Part shown: positions 24,123 to 32,576 of the stretch, piece after piece
Layout of the letters: each line of letters begins with the position of its first letter
How positions within the stretch are numbered: the stretch's first letter is position 1
Source of the DNA: Nocardia blacklockiae
GTDB taxonomy: Bacteria > Actinomycetota > Actinomycetes > Mycobacteriales > Mycobacteriaceae
Assembly: GCF_015477355.1 (NCBI RefSeq)
Contig: NZ_JADLRJ010000001.1
Span: 372,001 to 436,000, forward strand
Direction of reading: 5' to 3'
DNA length: 64,000 bases
Program-made: the position numbers and the translations under genes
The notes under the pieces: model-generated
What the model saw: the letters and a program-made list of their open reading frames with translations, nothing else
The model's database searches: none
Told to the model about the DNA's origin: nothing

Positions 24123-25622
24123 TCAGGCGAACCAGTGCCCCGGTCGCGGGGCGGTGTGGTGCCAGATGTGCTTGGTCTCCCGGTACTCCGCGAGCCCGCC
24201 CGGCCCGAGTTCGCGGCCGGTGCCCGAGCGGCCGAATCCACCCCATTCCGCGGCCGGGGTGTAGACGCCGAAGTCGTTGAGCCACACCGTGCCGTGCCGC
24301 AGCGCCCGCACCACGCGCTCGCCGCGCGCCGGATCGCCGGTGCGCACTCCGGCCGCGAGGCCGTAGTCGGTGTCGTTGCCGAGCGCGATCGCCTCCTGCT
24401 CGGTGCCGAACCGCTCCACGGTGAGGATCGGGCCGAAGGTCTCCTCCCGCACGATCCGCATCCCGCGGTGGCAGTGGTCGAAGACGGTCGGCAGGTAGAA
24501 GCTGCCGTCCGCCAGCCGCGGGTCGCCGGGGCGGCGGCCGCCCGCGCGCAGCGTCGCTCCCTCGGAAAGGCCCAGCGCGACATAGGCTTCCACCTTCGCG
24601 CGATGCTCCGGCGACACCAGCGGCCCGGTCTCGCTCGCGGCGTCCAGGCCGGGACCGACCCGGATGCGGCCCGCGCGCTCGGCGAGGGCCGCGACGAACT
24701 CGTCGGCCACCGAGTCCTGCACGATCAGCCGGGTGCCGGCCGAGCACACCTGCCCGGAGTGCAGGAACGCGCCGGTCAGCACCGCGTCGACAGCGCTGTC
24801 GCGGTCGGCGTCGGCGAAGACCAGGTGCGGGTTCTTGCCGCCGAGTTCGAGGGCCACGCGGGTCAAGTGCTCGGCGGCGGCGCGGGCGATGCGCGATCCG
24901 GTGGTGGCGCCGCCGGTGAAGGAGATCAGGTCGACGTCCGGGCTCGCGGTGAGCGCCGCGCCGACCGTCGCGCCGCCGCCCGGCACCAGATTCACCACGC
25001 CCGCCGGAACTCCCGCGCGTTCGAGGAGTCGCACCAGGGCGATCGTGCTCAGCGGCGTGACCTCGCTCGGCTTGGCCACCACGGTGCAGCCCGCCGCCAG
25101 GGCGGGCGCGATCTTCCACGACATCTGCAGCAGCGGGTAGTTCCACGGGGCGATGAGCACGCACACCCCCGCCGGTTCGTGCACCACGCGGCTGATCACG
25201 GCCGGGTCGCCGGTGTCGACGAGGCGGTCGGCGTCCGTGCCGACCAGGTGGGCGTAGTACCGGAACACCGCGATGACGTCGTCGATGTCGATGTGGCTCT
25301 CGCGCAGGGTCTTTCCGGTGTCGACGGTCTCGATCCGGGCGATCTCGTCGCGGTGGGCGTCGTCGAGCAGATCCGCGACGCGCAGCAGCAGCGCGGCGCG
25401 GTCGGCGACCGGGGTGGCGGGCCAGTGGCCCGCGTCGAAGGCGGCGCGGGCCGCGGCGACGGCGCGGGCGGCGTCGCCGGGATCGGCCTCGTCCACGACG
25501 GCGACGACCCGGCCGTCGGCGGGGTCGCGGATCTCCCGGGCGCCGCCGCCGCTCGCGCGCACCCACTCTCCGTCGAGGTAGAGATGGGGAGCGCGCAGCA
25601 GCGGTTCGTCGGCGAGGGTCAT
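24123..25622 (-). CDS. betaine-aldehyde-dehydrogenase-like enzyme
   Basis: A 499-residue NAD(P)-dependent aldehyde dehydrogenase. The motifs APWNYPL, SFTGGATTG, the base glutamate in LELGGKN, and the nucleophile in SGQVCSAGTRL (Cys near 298) are all present. The C-terminus KHIWHHTAPRPGHWFA resembles glycine-betaine-type aldehyde dehydrogenases. The ATG at 25622 follows GGTGGG. It is transcribed towards cyp51 but a P450 operator intervenes, so it is probably separate. It diverges from the dioxygenase and lies 1.2 kb from a compatible-solute importer, supporting betaine-aldehyde oxidation; no choline oxidase or dehydrogenase is in the window. Another aldehyde is possible. Confidence 0.85.
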   Translation of the reverse strand: MTLADEPLLRAPHLYLDGEWVRASGGGAREIRDPADGRVVAVVDEADPGDAARAVAAARAAFDAGHWPATPVADRAALLLRVADLLDDAHRDEIARIETVDTGKTLRESHIDIDDVIAVFRYYAHLVGTDADRLVDTGDPAVISRVVHEPAGVCVLIAPWNYPLLQMSWKIAPALAAGCTVVAKPSEVTPLSTIALVRLLERAGVPAGVVNLVPGGGATVGAALTASPDVDLISFTGGATTGSRIARAAAEHLTRVALELGGKNPHLVFADADRDSAVDAVLTGAFLHSGQVCSAGTRLIVQDSVADEFVAALAERAGRIRVGPGLDAASETGPLVSPEHRAKVEAYVALGLSEGATLRAGGRRPGDPRLADGSFYLPTVFDHCHRGMRIVREETFGPILTVERFGTEQEAIALGNDTDYGLAAGVRTGDPARGERVVRALRHGTVWLNDFGVYTPAAEWGGFGRSGTGRELGPGGLAEYRETKHIWHHTAPRPGHWFA

Positions 25623-25757
25623 CCCACCACAGTGCCGCAGCGCCGCGACCGGCGGCGACGCAGGTGGTTTCGATCCGGGTGCGCGTAATTCTGGCCGGGC
25701 CGGGACCGGGGTGGTTTCGTCTGATCGATCGTCAGGTTCGAGTGAAAGGTCCCCGGT

Positions 25758-26699
25758 ATGTCCGTCGACAACGCAGCCGACGCCCGGACCGCCGTGCAGG
25801 TGGTCAAGCTCGGCACCCACATCGGCGCGCGGATCGAGGGGGTCCGCCTCGGCGGCGACCTGGACGCCGACACCGTGGCCGCCATCCGCGCCGCGCTCGC
25901 CGAGCACAAGGTGATCTTCTTCCGCGGCCAGCACCACCTCACCGAGGACGGCCAGTACGAATTCGCGGAACTGCTCGGCACGCCGACCATTCCGCACCCG
26001 ACCGTCACCTCGGCCGGTGTGAAGAGCCTGGCCATCGACTCGCACCAGGGCCGTTCCAACAGCTGGCACACCGACGTCACCTTCGTCGACCGGGTGCCGA
26101 AGGCGTCGATCCTGCGCGCGGTGTCGCTGCCCAGCTATGGCGGCTCGACCACCTGGGCCTCCACCGTCGCCGCCTACAACTCGCTGCCCGAACCGCTCAA
26201 GCGCCTGGCCGAGAGCCTGCGCGCCCGGCACACCAACCGGTACGACTACGCCGCCACCGCCGAGGACAACCACCAGGGCGAGACCATCAAGGCCTACCGC
26301 GGCGAATTCGAGTCGACCTACTACGAGACCGAGCACCCCGTGGTCGAGGTGCACCCGGACACCGGCGAACGCGCGCTGCTGCTGGGCAATTTCGTGCAGC
26401 GGATCGTCGGCCTGCCCGGCAACGAGTCGCACGCGCTGTTCCGGCTGTTCCAGGACCGGGTCACTCGCCTGGAGCACACCACCCGCTGGGACTGGTCGCT
26501 CGGCGACGTCGCCATCTGGGACAACCGCGCGACCCAGCACTACGCCATCGACGACTACGACGGCTCGCAGCACCGCAGGCTCACCCGCATCACCCTCGCC
26601 GGTGAGATCCCGGTCGGCGTCGACGGCCGCCCCAGCGAGGTGATCTCCGGCAGCGCGGAGCACTATTCGGCCGCGGTGCCGCAGGCGCGCGCCGCCTGA
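25758..26699 (+). CDS. TauD/alkylsulfatase-type Fe(II)/2-oxoglutarate dioxygenase
   Basis: A 313-residue dioxygenase of the TauD/TfdA family. The iron facial triad is His and Asp of WHTDVTF (about 97-103) and the distal His of [10 protein letters not shown] (about 258), with the 2-oxoglutarate arginine in RRLTRIT. Long stretches ([41 protein letters not shown]) resemble M. tuberculosis Rv3406, a type II alkylsulfatase, more than taurine dioxygenase. It would cleave sulfate esters or a related C-O/C-S bond oxidatively to release sulfate or sulfite. The ATG at 25758 follows GTGAAAGG. It diverges from the aldehyde dehydrogenase, with 135 bases between. A hairpin follows it. Confidence 0.88.
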   Translation: MSVDNAADARTAVQVVKLGTHIGARIEGVRLGGDLDADTVAAIRAALAEHKVIFFRGQHHLTEDGQYEFAELLGTPTIPHPTVTSAGVKSLAIDSHQGRSNSWHTDVTFVDRVPKASILRAVSLPSYGGSTTWASTVAAYNSLPEPLKRLAESLRARHTNRYDYAATAEDNHQGETIKAYRGEFESTYYETEHPVVEVHPDTGERALLLGNFVQRIVGLPGNESHALFRLFQDRVTRLEHTTRWDWSLGDVAIWDNRATQHYAIDDYDGSQHRRLTRITLAGEIPVGVDGRPSEVISGSAEHYSAAVPQARAA

Positions 26700-26705
26700 G
26701 CGCGC

Positions 26706-26754
26706 GCCCGGCGTCCGGCTGGTCGTGCGCCGGGGCCGGGCACCGGACGCGGGC
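26706..26754. terminator. long hairpin after the dioxygenase gene
   Basis: GCCCGGCGTCCGG (26706-26718) pairs with CCGGACGCGGGC (26743-26754) with one bulged base. The long G+C-rich loop makes it a plausible but not certain terminator. Confidence 0.4.
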
Positions 26755-26865
26755 GGTGCCGTGCCGCGCGTCGTCCGGATCGGACCGCGCGCGTCGATTA
26801 GCCTGTGACGACTCGCGCGTCCCAGGCCCGAACCGACCGGGTGTTCGGCTGACGAGGGGAATCCC

Positions 26866-27507
26866 GTGGATCTGTGGAACTACGTCCGAGGGCGAGGCGG
26901 CACGCTGGCCTTTCTCACGTATCAGCATGCCTCCCTGGCATTTCAGACGGTGCTGGTCGGCACCGTCGTGGCGGTGCTCATCGCGGTGGCGGTGTACCGG
27001 ACGCCGCTGCTGGCCTCGCTGTCGCTGACCACGAGCCGGGTCGCGCTGACCATCCCGTCGCTGGCGCTGCTGGCGCTGCTGCTGGTGCCGTTCGGGCTCG
27101 GCGTGGTGCCCTCGTTCCTCATGCTGGCGTTCTTCGCGGCCCTGCCGGTGATCGGCAACGCGATCGTGGGGCTGCGCTCGGTGCCGGCGTCGGTGGTGGA
27201 ATCCGCGCGCGGCATCGGCTTCTCGCGCTGGCGGATCCTGCTCACCGTGGAACTGCCGATCGCCTGGCCGGTGATCCTCACCGGCATCCGGGTCTCCACC
27301 CAGATGATCGTCGGCGTCGCCGCCATCGTCGCCTACGTGCTCGGCCCGGGACTGGGCTCGCTGATCTTCAACGGGCTGTCCCGCCTCGGCGGCGCGAACG
27401 CCCTCGAAATGGCGCTGACGGGCACCATTCTCATCGTCGTCATCGCGCTGGTGTTCGACGCGCTGCTCGTCCTGCTCGGACGCCTCACGATCGCAAAGGG
27501 ACTGTGA
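26866..27507 (+). CDS. ABC permease, OpuC/ProW type (first)
   Basis: A 213-residue permease of the glycine betaine/carnitine/choline (OpuC/ProW) group. Five to six membrane segments cover about 20-210. The cytoplasmic EAA-like loop ESARGIGFSRWRILLTVELPIA (about 105-126) contacts the ATPase. The GTG at 26866 is preceded by GAGGGGAA. It is the first gene of a four-gene operon, and its stop overlaps the ATPase start by one base. With the second permease it should form a heterodimeric channel for an osmoprotectant. The first 25 residues before the first helix are typical of OpuCB/OpuCD proteins. Confidence 0.9.
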   Translation: MDLWNYVRGRGGTLAFLTYQHASLAFQTVLVGTVVAVLIAVAVYRTPLLASLSLTTSRVALTIPSLALLALLLVPFGLGVVPSFLMLAFFAALPVIGNAIVGLRSVPASVVESARGIGFSRWRILLTVELPIAWPVILTGIRVSTQMIVGVAAIVAYVLGPGLGSLIFNGLSRLGGANALEMALTGTILIVVIALVFDALLVLLGRLTIAKGL

Positions 27508-28790
27508 TGACCGCAGATGTGACCGGCCGGCCCGCCGCGGCGGACCCGGAACGCAACGTGACCGGCGCGTCGATCACGCTGGACTCGGTGGTGAAACGCT
27601 ATCGGGGACAACAGCGCCCGGCCGTGGAGCGCCTGGACCTCGAGATCGAGGCGGGCGAGATCGTGGCGTTCGTCGGGCCCTCGGGCTGCGGCAAGACCAC
27701 CACGCTCAAGATGATCAACCGGCTGATCGAGCCGACCGAGGGCCGCATCTTCATCGGCGGCCGCGACGTCACCCGCGAGGACCCCGACAAGCTGCGGCAG
27801 TCGATCGGCTACGTCATCCAGTCCGGCGGCCTGTTCCCGCACTGGTCGGTCGCCAAGAACATCGGCGCGATCCCGCGGGTGCTCGGCTGGGACAAGCAGC
27901 GCATCGCCGAGCGCACCGAATATCTGCTCGATCTGGTCGGCCTCGATTCCGCCACCTTCGCCGACCGCCTGCCCAAGGACATGTCCGGCGGCCAGCAGCA
28001 GCGCGTCGGCGTCGCCCGCGCGCTGGCCGCCGACCCGCCCGTGCTGCTGATGGACGAGCCGTTCGGCGCGGTCGATCCGATCACGCGAGTCCGGTTGCAG
28101 GACAGCCTGATCGGCATCCAGCACGAACTCGGCAAGACCATCGTGATCGTGACCCACGATTTCGAGGAGGCCACCAAACTCGGCGACAAGGTGCTCATCC
28201 TGTCCGAGGGCGGGCACGTCGAGCAGTACGCGCGGCCCGAGGAGATCCTCACCAATCCGGCCACGCCGTTCGTGGAGGAGTTCGTCGGCTCCGGCGCGAA
28301 GCTGGCGTACCTGACGGTGTCGCGGGTGCGCGACGTGGCGACCGACGACGTGGTCACCGCCCGGGTGGGGGAGCCGTCGGGCAGCGTGATCGAGCGCGCG
28401 CGGTCCGCCGGGCAGACCTGGGTGGTCGTCGTCGACCGGGCCGGCCGGCCGCGCTCGTGGCCCACGCTGGACGAACTGGCCAGCAAGCCCGAGGTCTCGG
28501 ACTATCTCGACCGGCGGCTGCCGGTCGTGGCCCGGTCCTCCACCCTCAACGACGCCCTCGACGCGATGCTGGCGGCCAGCCAGGGCGCGACGCTGGTCAC
28601 CGACGGCCGCGGCGCGGTGGTCGGGTCGCTCGGCATCGCCGCGGTGACCGAGATGATCCAGGCCAAACTCGCCGACGGCAATCCCGAGGAGGCGCGGCGG
28701 TCCTACGAGACCTACGTCGACGGCAGCGAGAACGAGCCCACGCCGGTCGTCGCCGCCGACGAGGAACCCGGAACGGGCGAGCCGTCGTGA
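27507..28790 (+). CDS. ABC transporter ATP-binding protein with CBS domains (OpuCA-like)
   Basis: A 427-residue ATPase. Walker A is GPSGCGKTT (about 62-70), the signature is SGGQQQRVGVARAL (about 162-175), Walker B is LLMDEPFG (about 183-190) and the switch His is in VTHDFEEA. The C-terminal 150 residues are longer than a plain ATPase and contain the CBS pair of OpuCA-type proteins, with SSTLNDALDAMLA and TLVTDGRGAVVGSL. CBS domains in this family sense ionic strength. The final 40 residues are acidic. The ATG at 27507 overlaps the permease stop by one base, and the stop overlaps the next GTG. It powers uptake of compatible solutes. Confidence 0.92.
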   Translation: MTADVTGRPAAADPERNVTGASITLDSVVKRYRGQQRPAVERLDLEIEAGEIVAFVGPSGCGKTTTLKMINRLIEPTEGRIFIGGRDVTREDPDKLRQSIGYVIQSGGLFPHWSVAKNIGAIPRVLGWDKQRIAERTEYLLDLVGLDSATFADRLPKDMSGGQQQRVGVARALAADPPVLLMDEPFGAVDPITRVRLQDSLIGIQHELGKTIVIVTHDFEEATKLGDKVLILSEGGHVEQYARPEEILTNPATPFVEEFVGSGAKLAYLTVSRVRDVATDDVVTARVGEPSGSVIERARSAGQTWVVVVDRAGRPRSWPTLDELASKPEVSDYLDRRLPVVARSSTLNDALDAMLAASQGATLVTDGRGAVVGSLGIAAVTEMIQAKLADGNPEEARRSYETYVDGSENEPTPVVAADEEPGTGEPS

Positions 28791-29524
28791 AGCGCCTGCG
28801 CCGCCTCCCGATGGACGTGTGGTTCGAACCGCTGCTCATCCTGATCATCGGCATCGGCTACGTCCTGTGGTACCGGTCGGCGACCTTCACCCCGACCGAG
28901 CAGGCGTCCCTCGGCTGGGACAACCTGCGGACCACGATCCTGTCGCACATCAAGCTGACCGTGGTGGCCACGCTGATCGTGGTCGTCGTCGCGATTCCGC
29001 TCGGCATCGCGCTCACCCGCCCGGCGCTGAAGCGGCTCGAACCGCTCGCGGTGAACATCGCCAACATCGGCCAGGCCGCCCCGGCGGTCGGGCTGCTGGT
29101 GCTGTTCACGTTCTGGCTGGGCACCGGATTCCGCACGGCGATAGTCGGTTTGGTCGTCTACGCGATCCTGCCGATCCTGCAGAACACCATCGTCGGGCTG
29201 CGGCAGGTGGATCGGCGCACCATCGAGGCCTCGCGCGGCATCGGCTACTCCGGCGCTCGCACGCTGTTCCAGGTGGAGTTGCCGCTCGCGGTGCCGGTGA
29301 TCCTCAACGGGGTGCGCACCGCGCTGGTGATCCTGGTCGGCACCGCGACGCTGAGCACGTTCATCGGCGCGACCAGCCTCGGCACGCTGATCACCACCGG
29401 CGTCACGCTGTTCCTGCCCAAACTGCTGGTCTCCGGCGCGATCCTGGTCGGTCTGCTGGCGCTGACCATCGACTGGCTGGGCCGGCTCGTCGAACTGGCC
29501 GCGACCCCGCGAGGTATCTCATGA
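28787..29524 (+). CDS. ABC permease, OpuC/ProW type (second)
   Basis: A 245-residue permease. The first membrane helix is near 15-30, followed by an external loop (WYRSATFTPTEQ) and five further helices. The ATPase-contact loop EASRGIGYSGARTLFQVELPLA (about 146-167) parallels that of the first permease. The GTG at 28787 overlaps the ATPase stop by four bases (GTGA), and its stop overlaps the binding-protein ATG by four. It is probably the OpuCD-like partner of the heterodimeric channel. Confidence 0.9.
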   Translation: MKRLRRLPMDVWFEPLLILIIGIGYVLWYRSATFTPTEQASLGWDNLRTTILSHIKLTVVATLIVVVVAIPLGIALTRPALKRLEPLAVNIANIGQAAPAVGLLVLFTFWLGTGFRTAIVGLVVYAILPILQNTIVGLRQVDRRTIEASRGIGYSGARTLFQVELPLAVPVILNGVRTALVILVGTATLSTFIGATSLGTLITTGVTLFLPKLLVSGAILVGLLALTIDWLGRLVELAATPRGIS

Positions 29525-30504
29525 GCTCACGAGCGCGCCTGGGCACCGCGATTTCCGCACTGGCCGCGGCGATCTCACTGGTCGCGGGCTGCGGCCTGGT
29601 GAGTTCGTCGGGGACCTTCCACGACGCGCGGCTGCCCGGCGGGGAGCGCCCCCTGGACGGGGCGACGCTCGTGGTCACCTCGAAGAGCTTCACCGAGGGC
29701 GTGCTGCTCGGCAAGATCACCGCCACCTACCTGGCGGCCGCGGGCGCCGAGGTGCGCGACATGACCGGGGCGCCGGGCTCGGCGTCGTCGCGGCAGGCGC
29801 AGCTCAACGGCGACGCCGACGTGCTGTGGGAGTACACCGGCACCGGCTGGGTCAACTACCACAACCAGACCGAGACCATCGCCGATCCGCACGAGCTGTG
29901 GCAGCGCGTGCACGACATCGAGAAGGCCGACCACGACCTGGAGTGGCTGCCGCCCGCCAACTTCAACGACACCTACGCCTTCGGCGCGTCCACGCCGACC
30001 GCGCAACGCCTGGGGGTGCAGTCGCTGTCGGATGTGGCGGCGCTGCAGGTCGCCGACCGCACCTTCTGCGTCGACGACGAATTCTTCAGCCGCTCCGACG
30101 GTTTCGTGCCGATGCTGCAGAAGTACGGCATCCCCTACAACGATCCCAACGGGGTGCCGGCCGGCAACGTCACGCGCATGGACTCCGGCGTGGTGTACAC
30201 CGCCACCGCCAAGGGCGCGCCCTGCCACTTCGGCATGATCTACACCACCGACGGCCGGGTGAAGAACCTGAACCTGGTGGTGCTCGACGACGACCGGAAG
30301 TTCTTCCTGCCCTACAGCGGCACGGCCGTGGTGCGCGGCGCCGTGCTCGACCGGTACCCGCAGCTGCGCGAGCTGATCGGCACGATCTCCGCGCACCTCA
30401 CCGACGACCTGATGCAGGACCTCAACGGCCGCGTCGACATCGACGGCGAGGACCCCGCCGACGTCGCCTACGACTGGCTGCGCAGCGAGAAGCTGGTCGA
30501 CTAG
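29521..30504 (+). CDS. substrate-binding lipoprotein of the OpuC-type importer
   Basis: A 327-residue periplasmic-type binding protein. The signal peptide ends in the lipobox LVAGC with the modified Cys24, so it is anchored outside the membrane. The mature domain is of the OpuAC/ProX kind: TSKSFTEGVLLGKI near 58-71, a YTGTGW strand, and PANFNDTYAFG (about 145-155). Aromatic and aspartate residues in these segments form the cation cage for quaternary amines. It is last in the operon, and a hairpin follows. The ligand is likely glycine betaine, choline or carnitine; sequence alone does not decide which. Confidence 0.92.
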   Translation: MSSRARLGTAISALAAAISLVAGCGLVSSSGTFHDARLPGGERPLDGATLVVTSKSFTEGVLLGKITATYLAAAGAEVRDMTGAPGSASSRQAQLNGDADVLWEYTGTGWVNYHNQTETIADPHELWQRVHDIEKADHDLEWLPPANFNDTYAFGASTPTAQRLGVQSLSDVAALQVADRTFCVDDEFFSRSDGFVPMLQKYGIPYNDPNGVPAGNVTRMDSGVVYTATAKGAPCHFGMIYTTDGRVKNLNLVVLDDDRKFFLPYSGTAVVRGAVLDRYPQLRELIGTISAHLTDDLMQDLNGRVDIDGEDPADVAYDWLRSEKLVD

Positions 30505-30505
30505 C

Positions 30506-30534
30506 GCGACGGGTGCCGGGCCGGAACCCGTTGC
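30506..30534. terminator. hairpin after the OpuC-type operon
   Basis: GCGACGGGT pairs with ACCCGTTGC with one mismatch and an 11-base loop, two bases after the stop. It overlaps the expected promoter region of the next gene. Confidence 0.4.
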
Positions 30535-30555
30535 GGTTCTTGTATCTTGACCTTC

Positions 30556-31342
30556 ATGGACCGGACGCCCGACCTGAACCAGTACGAGCCGCACGTCGCG
30601 CGCATGTACGACTACTACCTCGGCGGGAAGGACCACTACCAGGTCGACGCCGAGGCCGCCGAGCAGGTCCTGCAGGCGCTGCCCGAGGTGCGCCTGGCGG
30701 CCCGGACCAACCGCGCGTTCATCCACCGCGCGACCCGGTACCTGGCGGGCGAGGCCGGGGTGCGCCAGTTCCTCGACATCGGCACCGGCATCCCCACCGA
30801 ACCGAATCTGCACCAGGTGGCGCAGGAGCAGGCCCCCGAGTCGCGGGTCGTGTACGTGGACAACGACCCCATCGTGCTCGCGCACGCGCGGGCGCTCATG
30901 GTCGGCACCCGCGAGGGCAAGACGGACTACATCCAGGCCGACGCCACCCGCCCGGCGGAGATCCTCGAGGGCGCGCGCCGCACCCTCGACTTCTCCCAGC
31001 CCGTCGCGCTGTCGATGATCGCCCTGCTGAACTTCGTGCCGGGGGCCTACGAGATCACCGAAACCCTCACCGCCGCACTGGCTCCGGGCTCGTACCTGGT
31101 CATGACCCACCTGACCGCGGACTTCGATCCCGAGGGCGTCGGCGCGACGGTGCGGGTGTACGAGGAACGGGGCCTGTACTGCCACCCGCGCACCGGCGCG
31201 GAGATCGCCGAATTCTTTACGGGGATGGACCTTCTCGAACCCGGCGTGGTGCCCATCCACCGGTGGCGGGCGCCGGTCGAGCCGCCGCCGTCGATGGATG
31301 CCAAGGTGCCCGGCTACGCGGCGGTCGCCCGCAAGCCCCTGA
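30556..31342 (+). CDS. SAM-dependent methyltransferase (PF04672 type), frameshifted at the stop
   Basis: About 262 residues of the DUF574/PF04672 methyltransferase family, expanded in Nocardia and Streptomyces. The N-terminal signature is ARMYDYYLGGKDHY (about 16-29), the SAM loop FLDIGTGIPT (about 73-82), and the acidic VYVDNDPIVL (about 97-106). Family members end in ARKP followed by a stop. Here AAG CCC CTG AAC continues; with CCC instead of the CCCC at 31336-31339 the codon after Pro would be TGA at 31340-31342. As read, the frame stays open to 32589 across a gene on the other strand. The ATG at 30556 lacks a ribosome binding site, and TATCTT at 30543-30548 suggests a leaderless transcript. 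The methyl acceptor is unknown. Confidence 0.75.
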
Positions 31343-31350
31343 ACGCGGCC

Positions 31351-31379
31351 GGGCCCCGCGACCGCGGCCGCGGGGGCCC
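31351..31379. terminator. hairpin between convergent genes
   Basis: GGGCCCCGCG (31351-31360) pairs with CGCGGGGGCCC (31369-31379) with one bulge. It lies just past the expected methyltransferase stop and before the convergent reductase stop at 31387, supporting an end of transcription here on both strands. Confidence 0.6.
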
Positions 31380-31386
31380 GCGCGCG

Positions 31387-32466
31387 TCACCGCGGCGGCG
31401 AGTACACGCCGCGCCCGGTGATCAGCGGGAGATCCAGGGTGGTGCGGATGCCCGGCGGCGCGGCGACCACCGCCGGGATCGCGTTGACGATGCGCCCGGC
31501 CGCCGCGGCGATGGCGGCGTGATTGTGGTCGCCGTGACGGCTGGTGGGGCAGATGTCGACGGTGTAGGACGGCTCGCCGGTGATCTCCACGCGATAGGAC
31601 CCGCCCGGCTGCGCCGGCTGTGGCCAGTCGGGGCGCAGGTCGCCGCGCAGGCGGGTGACGTGCTCGACGACGATCGCCGGATGACCTCCCACCAGGCCGT
31701 GGATCTCGAAACGCACTGCAGCCGTGCCGCCTTCGGGGATCCGCCCGGCCGCGACGTCGAACGCCTCGGGCGCCGGTTCGCGCACGGACGTGTCGGTGAT
31801 CTCGTCGACGGTGATGCCCAGCCCGGCGGCCAGCTGCCGGATCGCGGTGCCCCAGGCCAGGCTCAGCACGCCCGGCTGCAGCAGCATCGGGGTCTCGTCG
31901 AGCGGCTTGCCGAAGCCCATCACGTCGAACATGACGGTCGAGCCGTCGTAGGTGGCGTAGTCGGCGATCTCCGTGCATCGGATCTGCTCGATCCGCCGGC
32001 AGGTCGAGGCGAACGCGAACGGGATCAGGTCGGTGACGAACCCCGGGTCCACGCCGCTCACGAACAGGCTCGAATTGCCCTCGCGCGCGGCCTCTTCCAC
32101 CCGTTCGATGTATTTGTCCGGCATGACCTGCCACGGGTACTGGAGCACGCCGGGCGCGGAGCCGACCACGTTGATCCCCCGGGCCAGCAGCGTCCGGCAG
32201 TCGGCCACCGCCTCGCCGGGGCGGGTGTCGCCCATCGCGCAGTAGACCGCGCAGTCGGGGCGCGCGGCGATGATCTCGTCCAGGTCGCCGGTCGCGCGGA
32301 TACCGGTGGTCACGTCGAGCCCGGCGAGTTCGCCCGCGTCCCTGCCGATCTTGTCGGCGGTGGCCACCCAGACGCCGGTCAGCTCGAACTGCGGATTGGT
32401 GATCAGCTCGATCAGGGCGAGCCGGCCGACGTTGCCGGTGCCGAGGTGCGCGACGCGGATGGGCAT
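31387..32466 (-). CDS. dihydrodipicolinate-reductase-like NAD(P)-dependent oxidoreductase
   Basis: A 359-residue protein. The N-terminal Rossmann motif is VAHLGTGNVGRLAL (about 5-18) and the central domain contains GSAPGVLQYPW and GVDPGFVTDLIP, the pattern of the DapB-like family that includes 2,4-diaminopentanoate dehydrogenase. In mycolate actinomycetes such proteins are often near sterol and lipid catabolic genes, but their reaction is mostly unknown. The ATG at 32466 follows GAGGAG. It diverges from an SDR across a 110-base region holding a perfect KstR-like box. Its 3' end is convergent with the methyltransferase. True DapB function is unlikely because the length and central motifs differ. 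Confidence 0.8.
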   Translation of the reverse strand: MPIRVAHLGTGNVGRLALIELITNPQFELTGVWVATADKIGRDAGELAGLDVTTGIRATGDLDEIIAARPDCAVYCAMGDTRPGEAVADCRTLLARGINVVGSAPGVLQYPWQVMPDKYIERVEEAAREGNSSLFVSGVDPGFVTDLIPFAFASTCRRIEQIRCTEIADYATYDGSTVMFDVMGFGKPLDETPMLLQPGVLSLAWGTAIRQLAAGLGITVDEITDTSVREPAPEAFDVAAGRIPEGGTAAVRFEIHGLVGGHPAIVVEHVTRLRGDLRPDWPQPAQPGGSYRVEITGEPSYTVDICPTSRHGDHNHAAIAAAAGRIVNAIPAVVAAPPGIRTTLDLPLITGRGVYSPPR

Positions 32467-32539
32467 GAATGTCTCCTCTTGCCAACAGGGTTGGCGCTCG
32501 GTCCACCATTGCGGTCCGAGCACCGTTCCGGAACAGTGT

Positions 32540-32555
32540 CTAGAACATGTTCTAG
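32540..32555. promoter_or_regulatory. KstR-like operator
   Basis: CTAGAACATGTTCTAG is a perfect 16-bp palindrome and fits the published KstR consensus TNNAAC-N2-GTTNNA at every fixed position. It lies 22 bases before the SDR start and 74 before the divergent reductase, so it could control both. KstR represses cholesterol catabolism genes in mycobacteria and rhodococci. Confidence 0.7.
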
Positions 32556-32576
32556 TTCGTATGGTAGCGTCGCGCC

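Noticed and set aside
21838-25566. Single 1242-codon minus-strand frame that could be read as a fusion protein
   Set aside because: Only its last part is a real gene (the SDR). The rest is the wrong frame of CYP51 and the aldehyde dehydrogenase, each with its own good start and ribosome binding site.
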